Translations under genes and position numbers: made by a program
In this document: positions 8,760-18,760 of the stretch, piece by piece
Layout of the letters: each line of letters starts with the position of its first letter
How positions within the stretch are numbered: the first letter of the stretch is position 1
Notes under the pieces: model-generated
What the model was told of the DNA's origin: nothing
The model's input: only the letters and a program-made list of their open reading frames with translations
Database searches by the model: none
From: an uncultured Eubacterium sp.
Lineage (GTDB): Bacteria > Bacillota > Clostridia > Lachnospirales > Lachnospiraceae
DNA length: 64,000 bases
Assembly (NCBI GenBank): GCA_910584795.1
Contig: CAJUBZ010000012.1
Coordinates: forward strand, 1-64,000
Direction: 5' to 3'

Positions 8760-10964
8760 CTACTCTCCAAATATTTTCTTCACTACTCTCTCTGATGCAT
8801 GTCCATCATCAACACAGCAGAAACGATCATAGAACTCTTCATATCTGTCCTTATACTGTTCTTCAATCTTATCAATATTTTTAATTGCATCAACCACATC
8901 ATCATTCGTCAGAAGCATTGGACCCGGCAGGTCATCTTCCATAGACAAATAGAATCCATGAAGTACATCTCTGTATCTTTCCAAATCATATGTGTAATAC
9001 AATACCGGACGTTTCAGGTTTGCGAAATCAAAAAATACCGATGAATAATCTGTTATCAGGATATCTGTTATCAGGTATAAATCTGTTACATCATCATATG
9101 CACTTCCATTCACGGCAAAGTCTCCATACTTTGACATATCAAGTGCCTCAACTACCAGATAATGCAGACGAAGCAAAATTACATATTCATCTCCAAATTC
9201 CTTTTCCAGTCTGTTTACATCTAAATCTAAATCGAACTTAAACTGTCCAATCTCATAATAATTATCATCACGCCATGTCGGTGCGTACATAATAACTTTC
9301 TTATCCAACGGAATACCCAGTTTTTCCTTAATCTTCTTTGCTCGTTCTTCTCTGTCCGGCGCATAAAGAGGATCATTTGCCGGATAACCGTACTCTAATA
9401 TTTTTTCCTTTGGATACATAAAGCAGCTCTGGAATTTTTCTGTAGAAAACGGATTGTCTGACAACAGATAATCCCATGCTTCTTTTTGTCTGTAGAACTT
9501 ATCCTTATAATTAGAAACTCCGCCAACAACATCATTTAAATCAAATGCAAGCCTCTTAAGTGGGGTTCCATGCCATGTCTCTAACAAAACAGTCTCTTCT
9601 CTCTTTGGAACACTCAGAGGCTGTTTCATATTCAGAATCCAGTATTTACTGCGGTTCATATAGTAGAAATACCGTAGCCCGGAACGTTTTACAGTCTTAT
9701 GTTTTCCCGGAATTTTTAATCCTCTTTTATCAACAGACCATATATACGTGTATTTGTCTCCATAATGTTTTTGCATATACTCGTAAATATATTTCGGCTG
9801 ACCGGAGTAATTTCTACCCATAAAGCTCTCGAAAATAACCCAGTCCTTTTTCATATCCATCTTATTAAAAATATGAAGTGCGAATGCTTTATTTCTCGCC
9901 CATTTATTTTTAAACATTCTTTTAATTTTTCTTTTTGCTAAAAGTCTGTTTCCTGCTTTTTGGGTTTTTTCCAGATTTCCTGCGGCAACTGCCCTCATAA
10001 CAGACTTCTCCAGCCAATAAATATATTTTCTATTAAGATGTCTTAGATTTACTTCTTTCAAACGCTTATGAAGTTCAGAAAAATATTCTTCTTTCCAACA
10101 TGGTTCCTCTTTCGTATTCCAGCGAAGTTTTTTTACTAAATATAAAGTCGTAAACTTGGCAAGAATCAAATCCAAATGCCTCTCGATTTCTTTATGATCT
10201 TTTGCAATCTTTTTTGCATTATCTACAGCCATAAAATAATATGGCATGGAATCTATCTTCGGTGTCTGTTCTATTGCCGGATTATTGTAACGATCATTAT
10301 GGTGTCTTTTTACATAAATAGCATCGATATTACCTTTTATTCTATCTGTAGAACACATAATCTTTGTAAGCACCAGAACATCGGCAAAACAAAACTGTTC
10401 CTCATTAAACCGAATATTATTTTTCTCAAACAAGGACTTCTTATAAACAGCTCCTAAGACTGTCAGATTTTCCAATCGTCTGTAATGCGTAAATTTTGCT
10501 TCCAAAGGATGATAGAAATCATACTTAGATAACCGTTCCTCTTCTTTTTCCAAATTTCGCTTCTCTTCAAAAGTAACTGTTCCCTGATAAGTTCCCTGCA
10601 CACGCCCATATGCCATGTCCGTGTCCTCATCCATTACATCCAACAGCTTTTTAATTCCGTCTTCATATATATAGTCATCATTATCCAAGAAATAAATATA
10701 TTCGCCCTGTGCCTTGTCTAATCCTAAGTTTCTTGCAGCAGATACTCCTGTTTTCCCTTCCAGATAAAAGACACTTAACTGTATCTTTTCCTGATATTCA
10801 TCAATAATCTTCTGAAACTCTTCCGGCTCATCCTGCAAGTCATCTACAACCAATATTGTTTCGTAGTCTTTAAACTCCTGCCCAGCTATACTTTTAAAAC
10901 AGTCCTCTAAATACCATAAACACTGCTTATGGGTAACAATAATACTTACCATTCCATTCTCCAT
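8760..10964 (-). CDS. GT2 glycosyltransferase fused to a TagF-like glycerophosphotransferase
   Basis: The 734-residue protein joins an N-terminal GT2 (GT-A fold) domain, about residues 1-230, with a DNDD metal-binding motif at 94-97, to a helical linker and a C-terminal TagF-like domain, about 375-734, with TWHGTP at 463-468 and an ITDYSSVFFDF loop. It could add both a sugar and alditol-phosphate units to a lipid-linked polymer in the cytoplasm. It is the last gene of the operon that also holds tagD. Two starts are possible: ATG at 10964 has only a weak ribosome site, while ATG at 10952 (MVSIIVTHKQ) has GGAG six bases upstream and may be the true one. Confidence 0.85.
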   Translation of the reverse strand: MENGMVSIIVTHKQCLWYLEDCFKSIAGQEFKDYETILVVDDLQDEPEEFQKIIDEYQEKIQLSVFYLEGKTGVSAARNLGLDKAQGEYIYFLDNDDYIYEDGIKKLLDVMDEDTDMAYGRVQGTYQGTVTFEEKRNLEKEEERLSKYDFYHPLEAKFTHYRRLENLTVLGAVYKKSLFEKNNIRFNEEQFCFADVLVLTKIMCSTDRIKGNIDAIYVKRHHNDRYNNPAIEQTPKIDSMPYYFMAVDNAKKIAKDHKEIERHLDLILAKFTTLYLVKKLRWNTKEEPCWKEEYFSELHKRLKEVNLRHLNRKYIYWLEKSVMRAVAAGNLEKTQKAGNRLLAKRKIKRMFKNKWARNKAFALHIFNKMDMKKDWVIFESFMGRNYSGQPKYIYEYMQKHYGDKYTYIWSVDKRGLKIPGKHKTVKRSGLRYFYYMNRSKYWILNMKQPLSVPKREETVLLETWHGTPLKRLAFDLNDVVGGVSNYKDKFYRQKEAWDYLLSDNPFSTEKFQSCFMYPKEKILEYGYPANDPLYAPDREERAKKIKEKLGIPLDKKVIMYAPTWRDDNYYEIGQFKFDLDLDVNRLEKEFGDEYVILLRLHYLVVEALDMSKYGDFAVNGSAYDDVTDLYLITDILITDYSSVFFDFANLKRPVLYYTYDLERYRDVLHGFYLSMEDDLPGPMLLTNDDVVDAIKNIDKIEEQYKDRYEEFYDRFCCVDDGHASERVVKKIFGE

Positions 10965-11006
10965 TTCACATTTCTTCTAAAGTTAATTAAAATATTTTAT
11001 TCCGTC

Positions 11007-11423
11007 TTATTTCTCTTCCTTTACCGTCATATCCTTCTTATTGAGATCTTCCTTAATCTGTGTTGTGGAAATACCTTCTGTTCTTGGCAGATAAACGACG
11101 TCGCAATAATCTTTTAAGAAATCAAATTTTCCTTCCCAATCACTGCCCATTACAAACGTATCAATCTTATAATCCTGCACATCCGTAACTTTCTGTTCCC
11201 AGTTATTTTCCGGAACAACCAAATCGACATATCTGATTGCTTCTAAAACCTGTTTTCTCTGCTCATAAGTAAAATAACATTTTTTCTGCTTTGAATTCCA
11301 GTTAAATTCATCTGTTGAGAGAACTACAACTAAGTAATCTCCCATTTCTTTTGCTCTTCTTAAAATATTAATATGCCCATAATGAAGCATATCAAATGTT
11401 CCGTAAGTAATAACTCTCTTCAC
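11007..11423 (-). CDS. tagD: Glycerol-3-phosphate cytidylyltransferase
   Basis: TagD makes CDP-glycerol from CTP and sn-glycerol 3-phosphate, the donor for glycerol-phosphate teichoic acid chains. The 138 residues have the normal family length. The protein shows the nucleotidyltransferase HxGH motif (HYGH, residues 14-17) within YGTFDMLHYGH, and the RTEGISTT signature near residue 114. The start is a GTG with AAAGGAG six bases upstream. It lies inside the operon, between two genes for enzymes that should use its product. Confidence 0.93.
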   Translation of the reverse strand: MKRVITYGTFDMLHYGHINILRRAKEMGDYLVVVLSTDEFNWNSKQKKCYFTYEQRKQVLEAIRYVDLVVPENNWEQKVTDVQDYKIDTFVMGSDWEGKFDFLKDYCDVVYLPRTEGISTTQIKEDLNKKDMTVKEEK

Positions 11424-11458
11424 TTGTTTCTCCTTTATTTTCCAATTACTAAGTATAC

Positions 11459-12667
11459 TTAATTATACTCACTTTCTATTATCATATCCAGCACTTTTTT
11501 GCTGGTTGATGGTCCGTCTAAATAATTGTATTTGTCATTAAAACAACAATATTTTTTATTCACTGCAAAGCCTTTTGAAAATTTCTTAACATATTCAAAT
11601 ACTTCTTCCTGTTTTTTTACTACCGGTCCCGGCAGTTGTTCTATGTCAAAATAAAAATCTCTTAGATTATTTTTATATTCATGATAATCCACCATAAAAA
11701 ATATAATTGGCCTTTTGAGATTCGCATAGTCGAAGAATACAGACGAATAGTCTGTTATCAACATATCACTGATTACGTATAATGTATTAATATCTTCAAC
11801 TTTTGATACATCATACACAAAGCCCTCATAATCTCCTATATCTAATCTTTGTGAAATGAAGTAATGTGCTCTGAACAGAATAACATATTCATCCCCCAGA
11901 CATTCTTTTGCCTTGTCAAAATCAATATAATTGGCCAGCTCAAACCCTGCTGCTGCACTATACTTATTATCCCTGAATGTCGGTGCATACAGAATAACTT
12001 TTTTACCCTTTGGAATCACAAGTTCTTTTTTTATTCTCTCACAGTCCTCTTTTGTTGCTTTAAATAAAAAATCATTTCTAGGATACCCCGTGGTAAGAAC
12101 TTTGTCTTCCTTATTTACATCTCTCATACGAAACGCAGAGATAAACTTTTCCGTACAATACGCAGACGGTGAAATCATATAAGATATTTTCTTAGACTCT
12201 TCTGTATAAATATTATTGATTTGAGAAAATTTTGTCATAGCGTTTCCGGTTTTTTCCACATCGCATCCTATTTTCTTTAGAGGAGTACCATGCCATGTCT
12301 GTACAAAAACCTGCTCTGCTCTTGGTTTCAAGAAAGGACGTGTATTAGAATTAAATATCCAGTACTTTGCTTTTGCCAATGCACGATAATACTGAAAGCT
12401 TTCAAATTTTACAACAGATGTATTCTTCCCTGTCAAATCTGCTCTCTCTGTATTCCTCAAAGACCAAATCAACTTATAGTCCTTGTATTTTTTATCATTT
12501 TTCATTTCTTCAAATATCGCTTTTGGATTACAAGCTACATATCTTCCCTGAAATGCCTCAAAAATTACTGTTTTTTCATCCGGCTTTTTCATGATTTTTG
12601 CAATGCCATATAGGAATCTTTTATAAAGAAGCATAAGCTGTCTCAAAAAATCTTTTATCTTTTTCAT
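11459..12667 (-). CDS. CDP-glycerol glycerophosphotransferase family protein
   Basis: A 402-residue, single-domain TagB/TagF-type transferase. It has TWHGTP at 124-129, a YPRNDFLF segment, APTFRDNKY and LITDYSSVFFDYANLKRP. The enzyme would transfer glycerol-phosphate (or ribitol-phosphate) from the CDP-activated donor to a membrane-linked acceptor. Whether it primes or polymerises cannot be told from the sequence. Its ATG overlaps the stop codon of the upstream gene by one base (TAATG), which points to translational coupling. tagD follows after 35 bases. Confidence 0.87.
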   Translation of the reverse strand: MKKIKDFLRQLMLLYKRFLYGIAKIMKKPDEKTVIFEAFQGRYVACNPKAIFEEMKNDKKYKDYKLIWSLRNTERADLTGKNTSVVKFESFQYYRALAKAKYWIFNSNTRPFLKPRAEQVFVQTWHGTPLKKIGCDVEKTGNAMTKFSQINNIYTEESKKISYMISPSAYCTEKFISAFRMRDVNKEDKVLTTGYPRNDFLFKATKEDCERIKKELVIPKGKKVILYAPTFRDNKYSAAAGFELANYIDFDKAKECLGDEYVILFRAHYFISQRLDIGDYEGFVYDVSKVEDINTLYVISDMLITDYSSVFFDYANLKRPIIFFMVDYHEYKNNLRDFYFDIEQLPGPVVKKQEEVFEYVKKFSKGFAVNKKYCCFNDKYNYLDGPSTSKKVLDMIIESEYN

Positions 12668-13785
12668 TACAGATGCCTCCCGAATACTTTTTCTGCTACA
12701 CGCTGACTACTGTTTCCATCATTATAGGAATTTATTATCATGTTTACTTTCTCTCTTTGTGCCGCATATGTGTCATTACCTTCCACAACATCCGAGATAA
12801 ACATCTCTAACTCATCATAAGAAGATAATTTCATTCCCGGCATATATTCAAAAGGATTTTCAAACACAAACCCTCTTTTTTTACCATACTCCTCAATATC
12901 TTCAACAGTAAATGCAATCGGTCTGTTTAACAGCATATAATCAAAGTACACTGAAGAATAATCTGTAATCAGTGCGTCCGCCTTTCTTAACAACGAATAT
13001 ACACTCATACCTTTTCTGTCTAAATCTTTCTGTACCAAAAACTCTATATTGCTATAAGTATTATATTTTACCGCTGCTGTCTGCAGCGGATGAAGTTTTA
13101 TAATCAGTTTACAGCCAATACTTTTTAATTTGGCATTTAAACTGTCCAACTGATTATTTTTCAATAAAGAAACAACATATTCCTCGTCATACTCCCTATA
13201 TGTAGGAAGCCATAAAATAACCTTATCTTTCTTTGATAAACTATCTGATGTATCATTCCGAATAAATAATTCATCATTTCTGGGATTTCCTGTAATAATA
13301 ACCTGCTCTTCTTTACAGCCAAATATCTTCGCCAAAATCGGTTGATATAAAGGTGAACTTGCTACAACATATGTGAAAAAATTATAATCTGTTTTCTCCA
13401 GACCCTTTTCTAAATTTCCAATTTTTTTAAGCGGTGTACCATGCCACAGATTTACTACCACCTGAGACTTTGATGGCTTAATCGGATACTTTCCGAAACA
13501 ATAAAAAGCATATTTTGCTTTCATAAAATATGAAATTCCCTGCTTGTTTCCTACAAACGTCACATTTTCCGGTGCCCTTTGTACAAAATCATCTACATCA
13601 TTAATACTTACAACAATTCTATATTTTTCATTATATTTCTGTGCAATCAAATAATCATAAAAGGCCTTAACATTATCCCGGAATCCTAAGTTAGAATAAA
13701 AGAAAATAAGCCTCTCATCTTTTTTTATAAATTTATTAGCAAATGTCAATGGCTTAAATGCCACTTTTAAAATCTCTTTTTTCAT
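12667..13785 (-). CDS. CDP-glycerol glycerophosphotransferase family protein (TagB-like length)
   Basis: A 372-residue member of the same family, close to the length of TagB-type primases. WHGTP at 114-118 and ALITDYSSVYFDYMLLNRP mark the two donor-site loops. A basic, hydrophobic N-terminus could associate with the membrane. It may add the first alditol-phosphate to the linkage unit, but this is inferred from size and position only. It directly abuts the upstream GT2 gene, whose stop codon ends at 13786, and overlaps the downstream start. Confidence 0.82.
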   Translation of the reverse strand: MKKEILKVAFKPLTFANKFIKKDERLIFFYSNLGFRDNVKAFYDYLIAQKYNEKYRIVVSINDVDDFVQRAPENVTFVGNKQGISYFMKAKYAFYCFGKYPIKPSKSQVVVNLWHGTPLKKIGNLEKGLEKTDYNFFTYVVASSPLYQPILAKIFGCKEEQVIITGNPRNDELFIRNDTSDSLSKKDKVILWLPTYREYDEEYVVSLLKNNQLDSLNAKLKSIGCKLIIKLHPLQTAAVKYNTYSNIEFLVQKDLDRKGMSVYSLLRKADALITDYSSVYFDYMLLNRPIAFTVEDIEEYGKKRGFVFENPFEYMPGMKLSSYDELEMFISDVVEGNDTYAAQREKVNMIINSYNDGNSSQRVAEKVFGRHL

Positions 13786-14610
13786 TTACTTTTCTTTCCT
13801 TAATATTTTTTTATATATCAGCACTCTGACACTATTTGGAACAAGGCTGACAACAGACCTTCCCATTGCTCCTGTCAGAAAAGAAAGCATTCCTATAAAC
13901 CCAAGTTTTCTCAGATGATTCTGGAATCTGAAGATACATCCTACATAGGATATTCCTCCCCTTCGCCTATACATGTCCTCTCCGGCCCTCATATAAACCA
14001 GGTTTTCCTGAACATTGTATCCTTTATAACCTTTGCAGAACATAGTCACCCACAGATTATAATCCTCGAAATATCTATAATCCTCATAGAATCCGGCTTC
14101 AACAACCGCCTCTTTTTTATACATTACAGACGGATGATTAAAGGGACTTCTTTTTGCCGCGAAATCATACATTTCCTGCCAAGTCTTTGGCACCACTCTC
14201 TCTGCCTTTGTATTGTCTATACTTTGCGTAAATTCGATAATATTAGAGCCTACAATATCTACACCCTGTTCTTCCATAGCTCTTAACTGTTTTTCCATTC
14301 TGTCCGGTGCACTGACATCATCACTGTCCATACGTGCGATAATATTATTCTTGCACTGCAGAATTCCATGATTAAGCGCCTTTGCCAGACCCATATTATG
14401 TTCCAGCCGATAAACATTGAACAAGCCTGAATAGGTTGTTACATAATCTGCAATAACTTTATTCAGGCCTTCATTCAGAGGTCCGTCACAGACAATAACA
14501 AAATCATCGGTCTTAACCGTCTGATTTAAAATACTGTCGACTGCCTCCTTAAAATATTCTGGATTCTCTTTTACATAAACCGACATCAGCACGGAGTAAT
14601 TCTCGTTCAT
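13786..14610 (-). CDS. GT2 family glycosyltransferase
   Basis: A 274-residue inverting glycosyltransferase of the GT-A fold. It opens with YSVLMSVYVKENPEYFKEAVDSIL, and carries the acidic MDSDDVS metal/UDP-sugar motif near residue 96 and a W-rich acceptor region. It resembles AmsE/WcaA-type enzymes of exopolysaccharide and capsule clusters. It sits second in the operon, behind the initiating sugar transferase, so it probably adds the second sugar to the undecaprenyl-linked unit. Donor and linkage are unknown. The gap to the upstream gene is eight bases. Confidence 0.82.
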   Translation of the reverse strand: MNENYSVLMSVYVKENPEYFKEAVDSILNQTVKTDDFVIVCDGPLNEGLNKVIADYVTTYSGLFNVYRLEHNMGLAKALNHGILQCKNNIIARMDSDDVSAPDRMEKQLRAMEEQGVDIVGSNIIEFTQSIDNTKAERVVPKTWQEMYDFAAKRSPFNHPSVMYKKEAVVEAGFYEDYRYFEDYNLWVTMFCKGYKGYNVQENLVYMRAGEDMYRRRGGISYVGCIFRFQNHLRKLGFIGMLSFLTGAMGRSVVSLVPNSVRVLIYKKILRKEK

Positions 14611-14618
14611 GAAACCAC

Positions 14619-15980
14619 CTATTTCTTCTCAATAATTGCCGTTTTCTGGTCTTTTTCAACACCCTCTGTATTGTCTTTCATAAACATAATCTTAAATGTC
14701 ATTAGGATTAACTGAATATCCGTCCAAACCTTATAATGCTGAATATAATGCATGTCCAGTTTTAGTTTATCATAAGGGGTTGTATTGTACTTTCCATAAA
14801 CCTGTGCATACCCTGTAAGTCCTGCTTTAACTTTTAAGCGGAAACAAAACTCCGGTATATTCTCCTCATACTCTTTTGCAATTTCCGGTCTCTCCGGTCT
14901 TGGACCTACCACCGACATTTGACCCGCAAGTATATTAAATACCTGAGGAAGTTCGTCAAGATGCGTAGCTCTAAGTATTTTTCCTACCTTTGTAATTCTG
15001 TCATCATCTTTTGCTGCCAGTCTGGCACCATCTTTCTCAGAATCACACTTCATACTTCTAAATTTTAATATTTTGAATACTTTTCCATCTTTCGTAAGCC
15101 TTGGCTGTGTATAAAAAACCGGACCTCTATCCCAGATCAAATCACCTAACGCTACCAAAATAGTTATAGCAACTGTCGGCACACATAATATTAAAGAAAT
15201 AACAATGTCAAGCAATCGTTTTAAGAATGCCTGCTCCCACTTTAATCCCTTTGCTTTTGTTACTAACAACGGTGAGTCAAACAGCGTATTATGTTCAGAA
15301 CCGATAATAATAATATCAGAAATCTTTGGTGTAATATATGCTCTTTTATCATACATATAGCATAACTTAATAATTGAATTACGTTTTGCACTCGGAATAT
15401 CACACAACAGAATTGCGGAATGCTTCAAGATTGCACTCTTTATTTCATCAAAGCCCTCATCGCAATGAATTGCTTCCGAAATAATATATTTGTCTTCACG
15501 TGTCTTTATTTTCTTTAAGAAATTATCCGGATCTCTATCACTGAAAATCAACAGCATATCCCTTGGCGGATACATCCACCTGTAAATCCCAATAGCAATA
15601 CCCGACCATATAAGGCAACAAAGTATATTATCAAAACTCATTCCAATCAGCGGTGCAGGATTTACTAATTTCAAGGAAAGCATAGAAATCTGCAGATACA
15701 TAATAAAATTTGTAAACAATAATGCTAAAAGCTGTGAGAATACTAAGTTAGAATATTGTAATCTTCCCAACTTAAAGGCTCCGTATACATGACTGAACAA
15801 AGTGAACATCAAAGCATACACAAATAATAATACTATATGACCTTTGAAGAAAAACTCTCTGTCCATACCGGTACTGTAATGATGATCCCAGAAATACCAG
15901 AATATCATGGTTTGTCCGGTAATTATAATTGCCTGTAATAACAGTATTGTAATTCTTCTAAACGCTCTTGACTGCTTCAT
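14619..15980 (-). CDS. Undecaprenyl-phosphate sugar phosphotransferase (WbaP/WcaJ type)
   Basis: This polyprenyl-phosphate hexose-1-phosphate transferase starts a lipid-linked glycan. About four hydrophobic segments fill the N-terminal half. The C-terminal third is the Bac_transf domain, with FKILKFRSM, THLDELPQ, VVGPRPERPE and GLTGYAQVYGKY. The start at 15980 (453 residues) is chosen because AGGAG lies five bases upstream. An in-frame TTG at 16079 would lengthen the protein by 33 residues, but that TTG is the start of a perfect TTGACA -35 box. First gene of the 15980-8760 operon, so the polymer seems to begin with a WbaP-like step instead of TagO. Confidence 0.88.
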   Translation of the reverse strand: MKQSRAFRRITILLLQAIIITGQTMIFWYFWDHHYSTGMDREFFFKGHIVLLFVYALMFTLFSHVYGAFKLGRLQYSNLVFSQLLALLFTNFIMYLQISMLSLKLVNPAPLIGMSFDNILCCLIWSGIAIGIYRWMYPPRDMLLIFSDRDPDNFLKKIKTREDKYIISEAIHCDEGFDEIKSAILKHSAILLCDIPSAKRNSIIKLCYMYDKRAYITPKISDIIIIGSEHNTLFDSPLLVTKAKGLKWEQAFLKRLLDIVISLILCVPTVAITILVALGDLIWDRGPVFYTQPRLTKDGKVFKILKFRSMKCDSEKDGARLAAKDDDRITKVGKILRATHLDELPQVFNILAGQMSVVGPRPERPEIAKEYEENIPEFCFRLKVKAGLTGYAQVYGKYNTTPYDKLKLDMHYIQHYKVWTDIQLILMTFKIMFMKDNTEGVEKDQKTAIIEKK

Positions 15981-16050
15981 TTCTTCTCCTAAAACATAAG
16001 CTGGCTTGCACCACTTGGGGACACGCAATACCAGCTCATAAACTATACTA

Positions 16051-16079
16051 ATTTTACCAAAGCCACTATTATTTGTCAA
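16051..16079 (-). promoter_or_regulatory. Promoter of the polymer operon
   Basis: TTGACA (16079-16074), a 17-base spacer and TAAAAT (16056-16051) on the minus strand form a near-consensus promoter. Transcription would begin near 16044, about 64 bases before the ATG at 15980. Confidence 0.72.
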
Positions 16080-16142
16080 TTCGTGTCATTTTCTTAAAAT
16101 ATGAATATTTTGTGACTTTTACGCAACACATTGGTTCATACT

Positions 16143-16170
16143 TTGTTTTTTTTTCATTATGTAGTATAAT
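16143..16170 (+). promoter_or_regulatory. Promoter of the lcp-murG operon
   Basis: A perfect TATAAT at 16165-16170 has TTGTTT 16 bases upstream (16143-16148). It faces away from the polymer-operon promoter, so the two units start divergently from about 120 bases. The leader would be about 120 bases. Confidence 0.5.
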
Positions 16171-16295
16171 GAGACACGAATTTAAACTTTATTTTTATTT
16201 TGCTCAATAAAAGGGATTTTTATTTCGTTTAAAAGATAAAACTAATTTAAATTACTTTTTTATTTCACCGTAATTTAAAATCTTAGGAGGTATTT

Positions 16296-17675
16296 ATGAG
16301 TAAAAAACAAAAGTCTTCAGAAATTAAAACAGGATATTATGGATATAGTTCTGAAACAGGCAGTTCCAGAAAAAATACAAATATGAAAAGAACAAAAAAA
16401 GCAAAAGGCGGAAATACCGGAAAAGCTTTAAGCATCATTCTTATTATTTTACAGGTGATCGCATCAATCGCCTTTGTGTGGATGTTCTTATCAAAAGGTT
16501 TTGCTTTTACTTCAGCGGGCATTGTCGCAGGTATTATTGCAGTTCTAATTGTTCTATTGGCACTTGTTTTATTTTTACTGCAAAAAACCAAAAATGCCCA
16601 GACCTTTGGGAAAATCATTTCTATAATAGTTATTATTATCCTTGCATTAGGATGTTACTATCTCTCCAAAGATTTAAGCAAATTTACCACAGGAGACAAA
16701 TTAGACGATACTCCTTTCGTCGTCTTTGTTTCTGCTAATGATACTTTTGGAGATTTTGACGAAAAAACACTTGGTCGTTCCGATACAAATATTCTTGCGA
16801 TTGTAAATCCTAAAAACCACAACGTCCTTATGGTTTCTACTCCAAGAGATTATTATGTACCGGTTCAGGCAAAGGCTGTCGCTCCTGAATCATATGACAA
16901 ATTAACACATGTGGGTCTATATGGAAAAGGAACAGCCAAAAAGAAATCTGATGGTTCTGTTGCTACTGCAAGTGACTGGCAGTGGGCTTATGAAGTCAAT
17001 TGGGATTCTGGAAACAAAGCATTAATGAATACATTGAAGTATTTGTATAAGTTTGATGTTCCATCAAATCATTATCACTATATTAAACTCAACTTTACTG
17101 GTTTTGCAGATTTAATTGATGCCATGGGCGGCATTACTATCAATGTGGACAAACCTTTCAGTACCAGAACTTATGCTTCTTATGGTGACAAAGACACCGG
17201 CGAAAGAAAAACTTATACCTATACAAAAGGTAAGATGAAAATGGATGGTGCCACAGCTCTGACTTTTGCCAGAGAGCGTCACTCCTTTGCCAACGGAGAC
17301 ATGCAGAGAAACAAAAACCAGGTTAAAGTCTTAAAAGCAATTGAAAAGAAAGCACTTAGCGGAAATACATTACTACGTTACAACAGTATACTAGATGCTA
17401 TAGATAATTGTTTTGCTACTAATATTGACATTTCTTCATCAATTAATTTGTTAAAAGACGGAGGAAGTGATGGATGGAATATTATGTCATTTAGTGTAAC
17501 CGGTACTCCGTCCAGACAGATTTGTACATTTACAGGAACATCTCTTTCTGTTGTAATGCAGGATGAAGAATCTGTAAACCGTGCAAGCAACCTGATAAAA
17601 ATGACTTTAGACGGAAAGAGTACAAAAGAAATAAAGAAGCAGATTAAAGCATACAATAAAGAACAGGGAAACTAA
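16296..17675 (+). CDS. LytR-CpsA-Psr (LCP) family cell-wall polymer ligase
   Basis: LCP enzymes move lipid-linked teichoic acids or capsular glycans onto peptidoglycan. The 459 residues show a basic cytoplasmic tail, three hydrophobic helices at about 44-66, 71-96 and 105-123, and then an extracellular LCP domain from about 140 to 390. Conserved elements include GRSDTN at 160-165, STPRD at 181-185, a DAMGGI stretch, and ARERHSFANGDMQRNKNQ, which carries the pyrophosphate-binding arginines. Three N-terminal helices are more than the usual one. AGGAGG precedes the ATG. It is the natural final step for the neighbouring polymer genes, and murG follows after 12 bases. Confidence 0.88.
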   Translation: MSKKQKSSEIKTGYYGYSSETGSSRKNTNMKRTKKAKGGNTGKALSIILIILQVIASIAFVWMFLSKGFAFTSAGIVAGIIAVLIVLLALVLFLLQKTKNAQTFGKIISIIVIIILALGCYYLSKDLSKFTTGDKLDDTPFVVFVSANDTFGDFDEKTLGRSDTNILAIVNPKNHNVLMVSTPRDYYVPVQAKAVAPESYDKLTHVGLYGKGTAKKKSDGSVATASDWQWAYEVNWDSGNKALMNTLKYLYKFDVPSNHYHYIKLNFTGFADLIDAMGGITINVDKPFSTRTYASYGDKDTGERKTYTYTKGKMKMDGATALTFARERHSFANGDMQRNKNQVKVLKAIEKKALSGNTLLRYNSILDAIDNCFATNIDISSSINLLKDGGSDGWNIMSFSVTGTPSRQICTFTGTSLSVVMQDEESVNRASNLIKMTLDGKSTKEIKKQIKAYNKEQGN

Positions 17676-17687
17676 AAGAGGTGCATT

Positions 17688-18749
17688 ATGAAAAAGATTA
17701 TTTTAACCGGTGGAGGAACTGCCGGTCATGTAACACCCAATATTGCATTAATTCCAAAATTAAAAGAAGCTGGATATGAGATAAAATACATTGGCTCCAA
17801 AGGAGGCATGGAAACACAGCTTGTAAAAAATGCCGGTCTGGATTATGCGGGCATTTCATCTGGAAAATTAAGACGTTATTTTAGCTGGAAAAACTTCTCT
17901 GATCCTTTCAGAGTTTTAAGAGGATATTTTCAGGCAAAGAGAATCATAAAAAAGTATAAACCTGATATTGTTTTTTCAAAAGGCGGATTTGTAACAGTTC
18001 CTGTTGTATTTGCCGCAAGCAAATATAATGTTCCGGTAATTATCCACGAATCAGATATGACTCCCGGACTGGCAAACAGACTTGCAATAAAAAAAGCCAC
18101 AAAGGTATGTCATAATTTTCCTGAAACAGCGAAACATTTAGGAGAAAAAGCCGTTCACACCGGCTCTCCTATCAGAGCCGAACTCTTCTCAGGAAATAAA
18201 TTAACAGCTCTGGACATGTGTGGTTTTACTGCCAATAAACCGGTTATTATGGTAACCGGCGGAAGCCTTGGAGCAGAAAATGTAAATAAACTGGTTCGTG
18301 CTGCCCTTCCTGAACTTTTAAAAGAATTTCAAGTTGCACATCTTTGTGGAAAAGGAAAACTGGACTCAACCCTTACAAATACGAAAGGTTATGCCCAGTT
18401 TGAATATATTAGCGAAGAAATGAAAGACTTTTTTGCAATGGCTGATATTATTATCTCCAGAGCCGGTGCAAACAGCATCTGTGAAATATCTGCACTGAAT
18501 AAACCAAACATTTTGATTCCACTATCTGCAAACGCCAGTCGCGGAGATCAGATATTAAACGCAAAATCTTACGTAAAACAAGGCTTTAGCGAAGTACTTA
18601 ACGAAGATGTGGCAACGAAAGATGACCTCATCTCCACAGTACATAAAGTATACGACAACCGTAACACCTATATTAACGCCATGTCTAAATCTTCGGGGAC
18701 AGGCGGTGTTGAAAAAATCGTATCACTAATAAAAGAATTAAGTAAGTAA
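17688..18749 (+). CDS. murG: UDP-GlcNAc:lipid I N-acetylglucosaminyltransferase MurG
   Basis: MurG converts lipid I to lipid II at the inner face of the membrane, the last cytoplasmic step of peptidoglycan precursor synthesis. The 353 residues match family length. The N-terminal glycine-rich loop TGGGTAGHVTPN, HESDMTPGLANR, the VTGGSLGAENVN loop and the C-terminal ISRAGANSICE donor-binding motif are all present. The gene follows the LCP gene by 12 bases and is outside the usual mur/dcw cluster, linking wall precursor supply to polymer attachment. It ends at a very large palindrome. Confidence 0.95.
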   Translation: MKKIILTGGGTAGHVTPNIALIPKLKEAGYEIKYIGSKGGMETQLVKNAGLDYAGISSGKLRRYFSWKNFSDPFRVLRGYFQAKRIIKKYKPDIVFSKGGFVTVPVVFAASKYNVPVIIHESDMTPGLANRLAIKKATKVCHNFPETAKHLGEKAVHTGSPIRAELFSGNKLTALDMCGFTANKPVIMVTGGSLGAENVNKLVRAALPELLKEFQVAHLCGKGKLDSTLTNTKGYAQFEYISEEMKDFFAMADIIISRAGANSICEISALNKPNILIPLSANASRGDQILNAKSYVKQGFSEVLNEDVATKDDLISTVHKVYDNRNTYINAMSKSSGTGGVEKIVSLIKELSK

Positions 18750-18760
18750 TTTTGCCAAAC

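Noticed and set aside
15981..16079. N-terminal extension of the sugar transferase from a TTG start
   Set aside because: The TTG belongs to a near-consensus promoter (TTGACA-17-TAAAAT), and the ATG at 15980 has a strong ribosome site.
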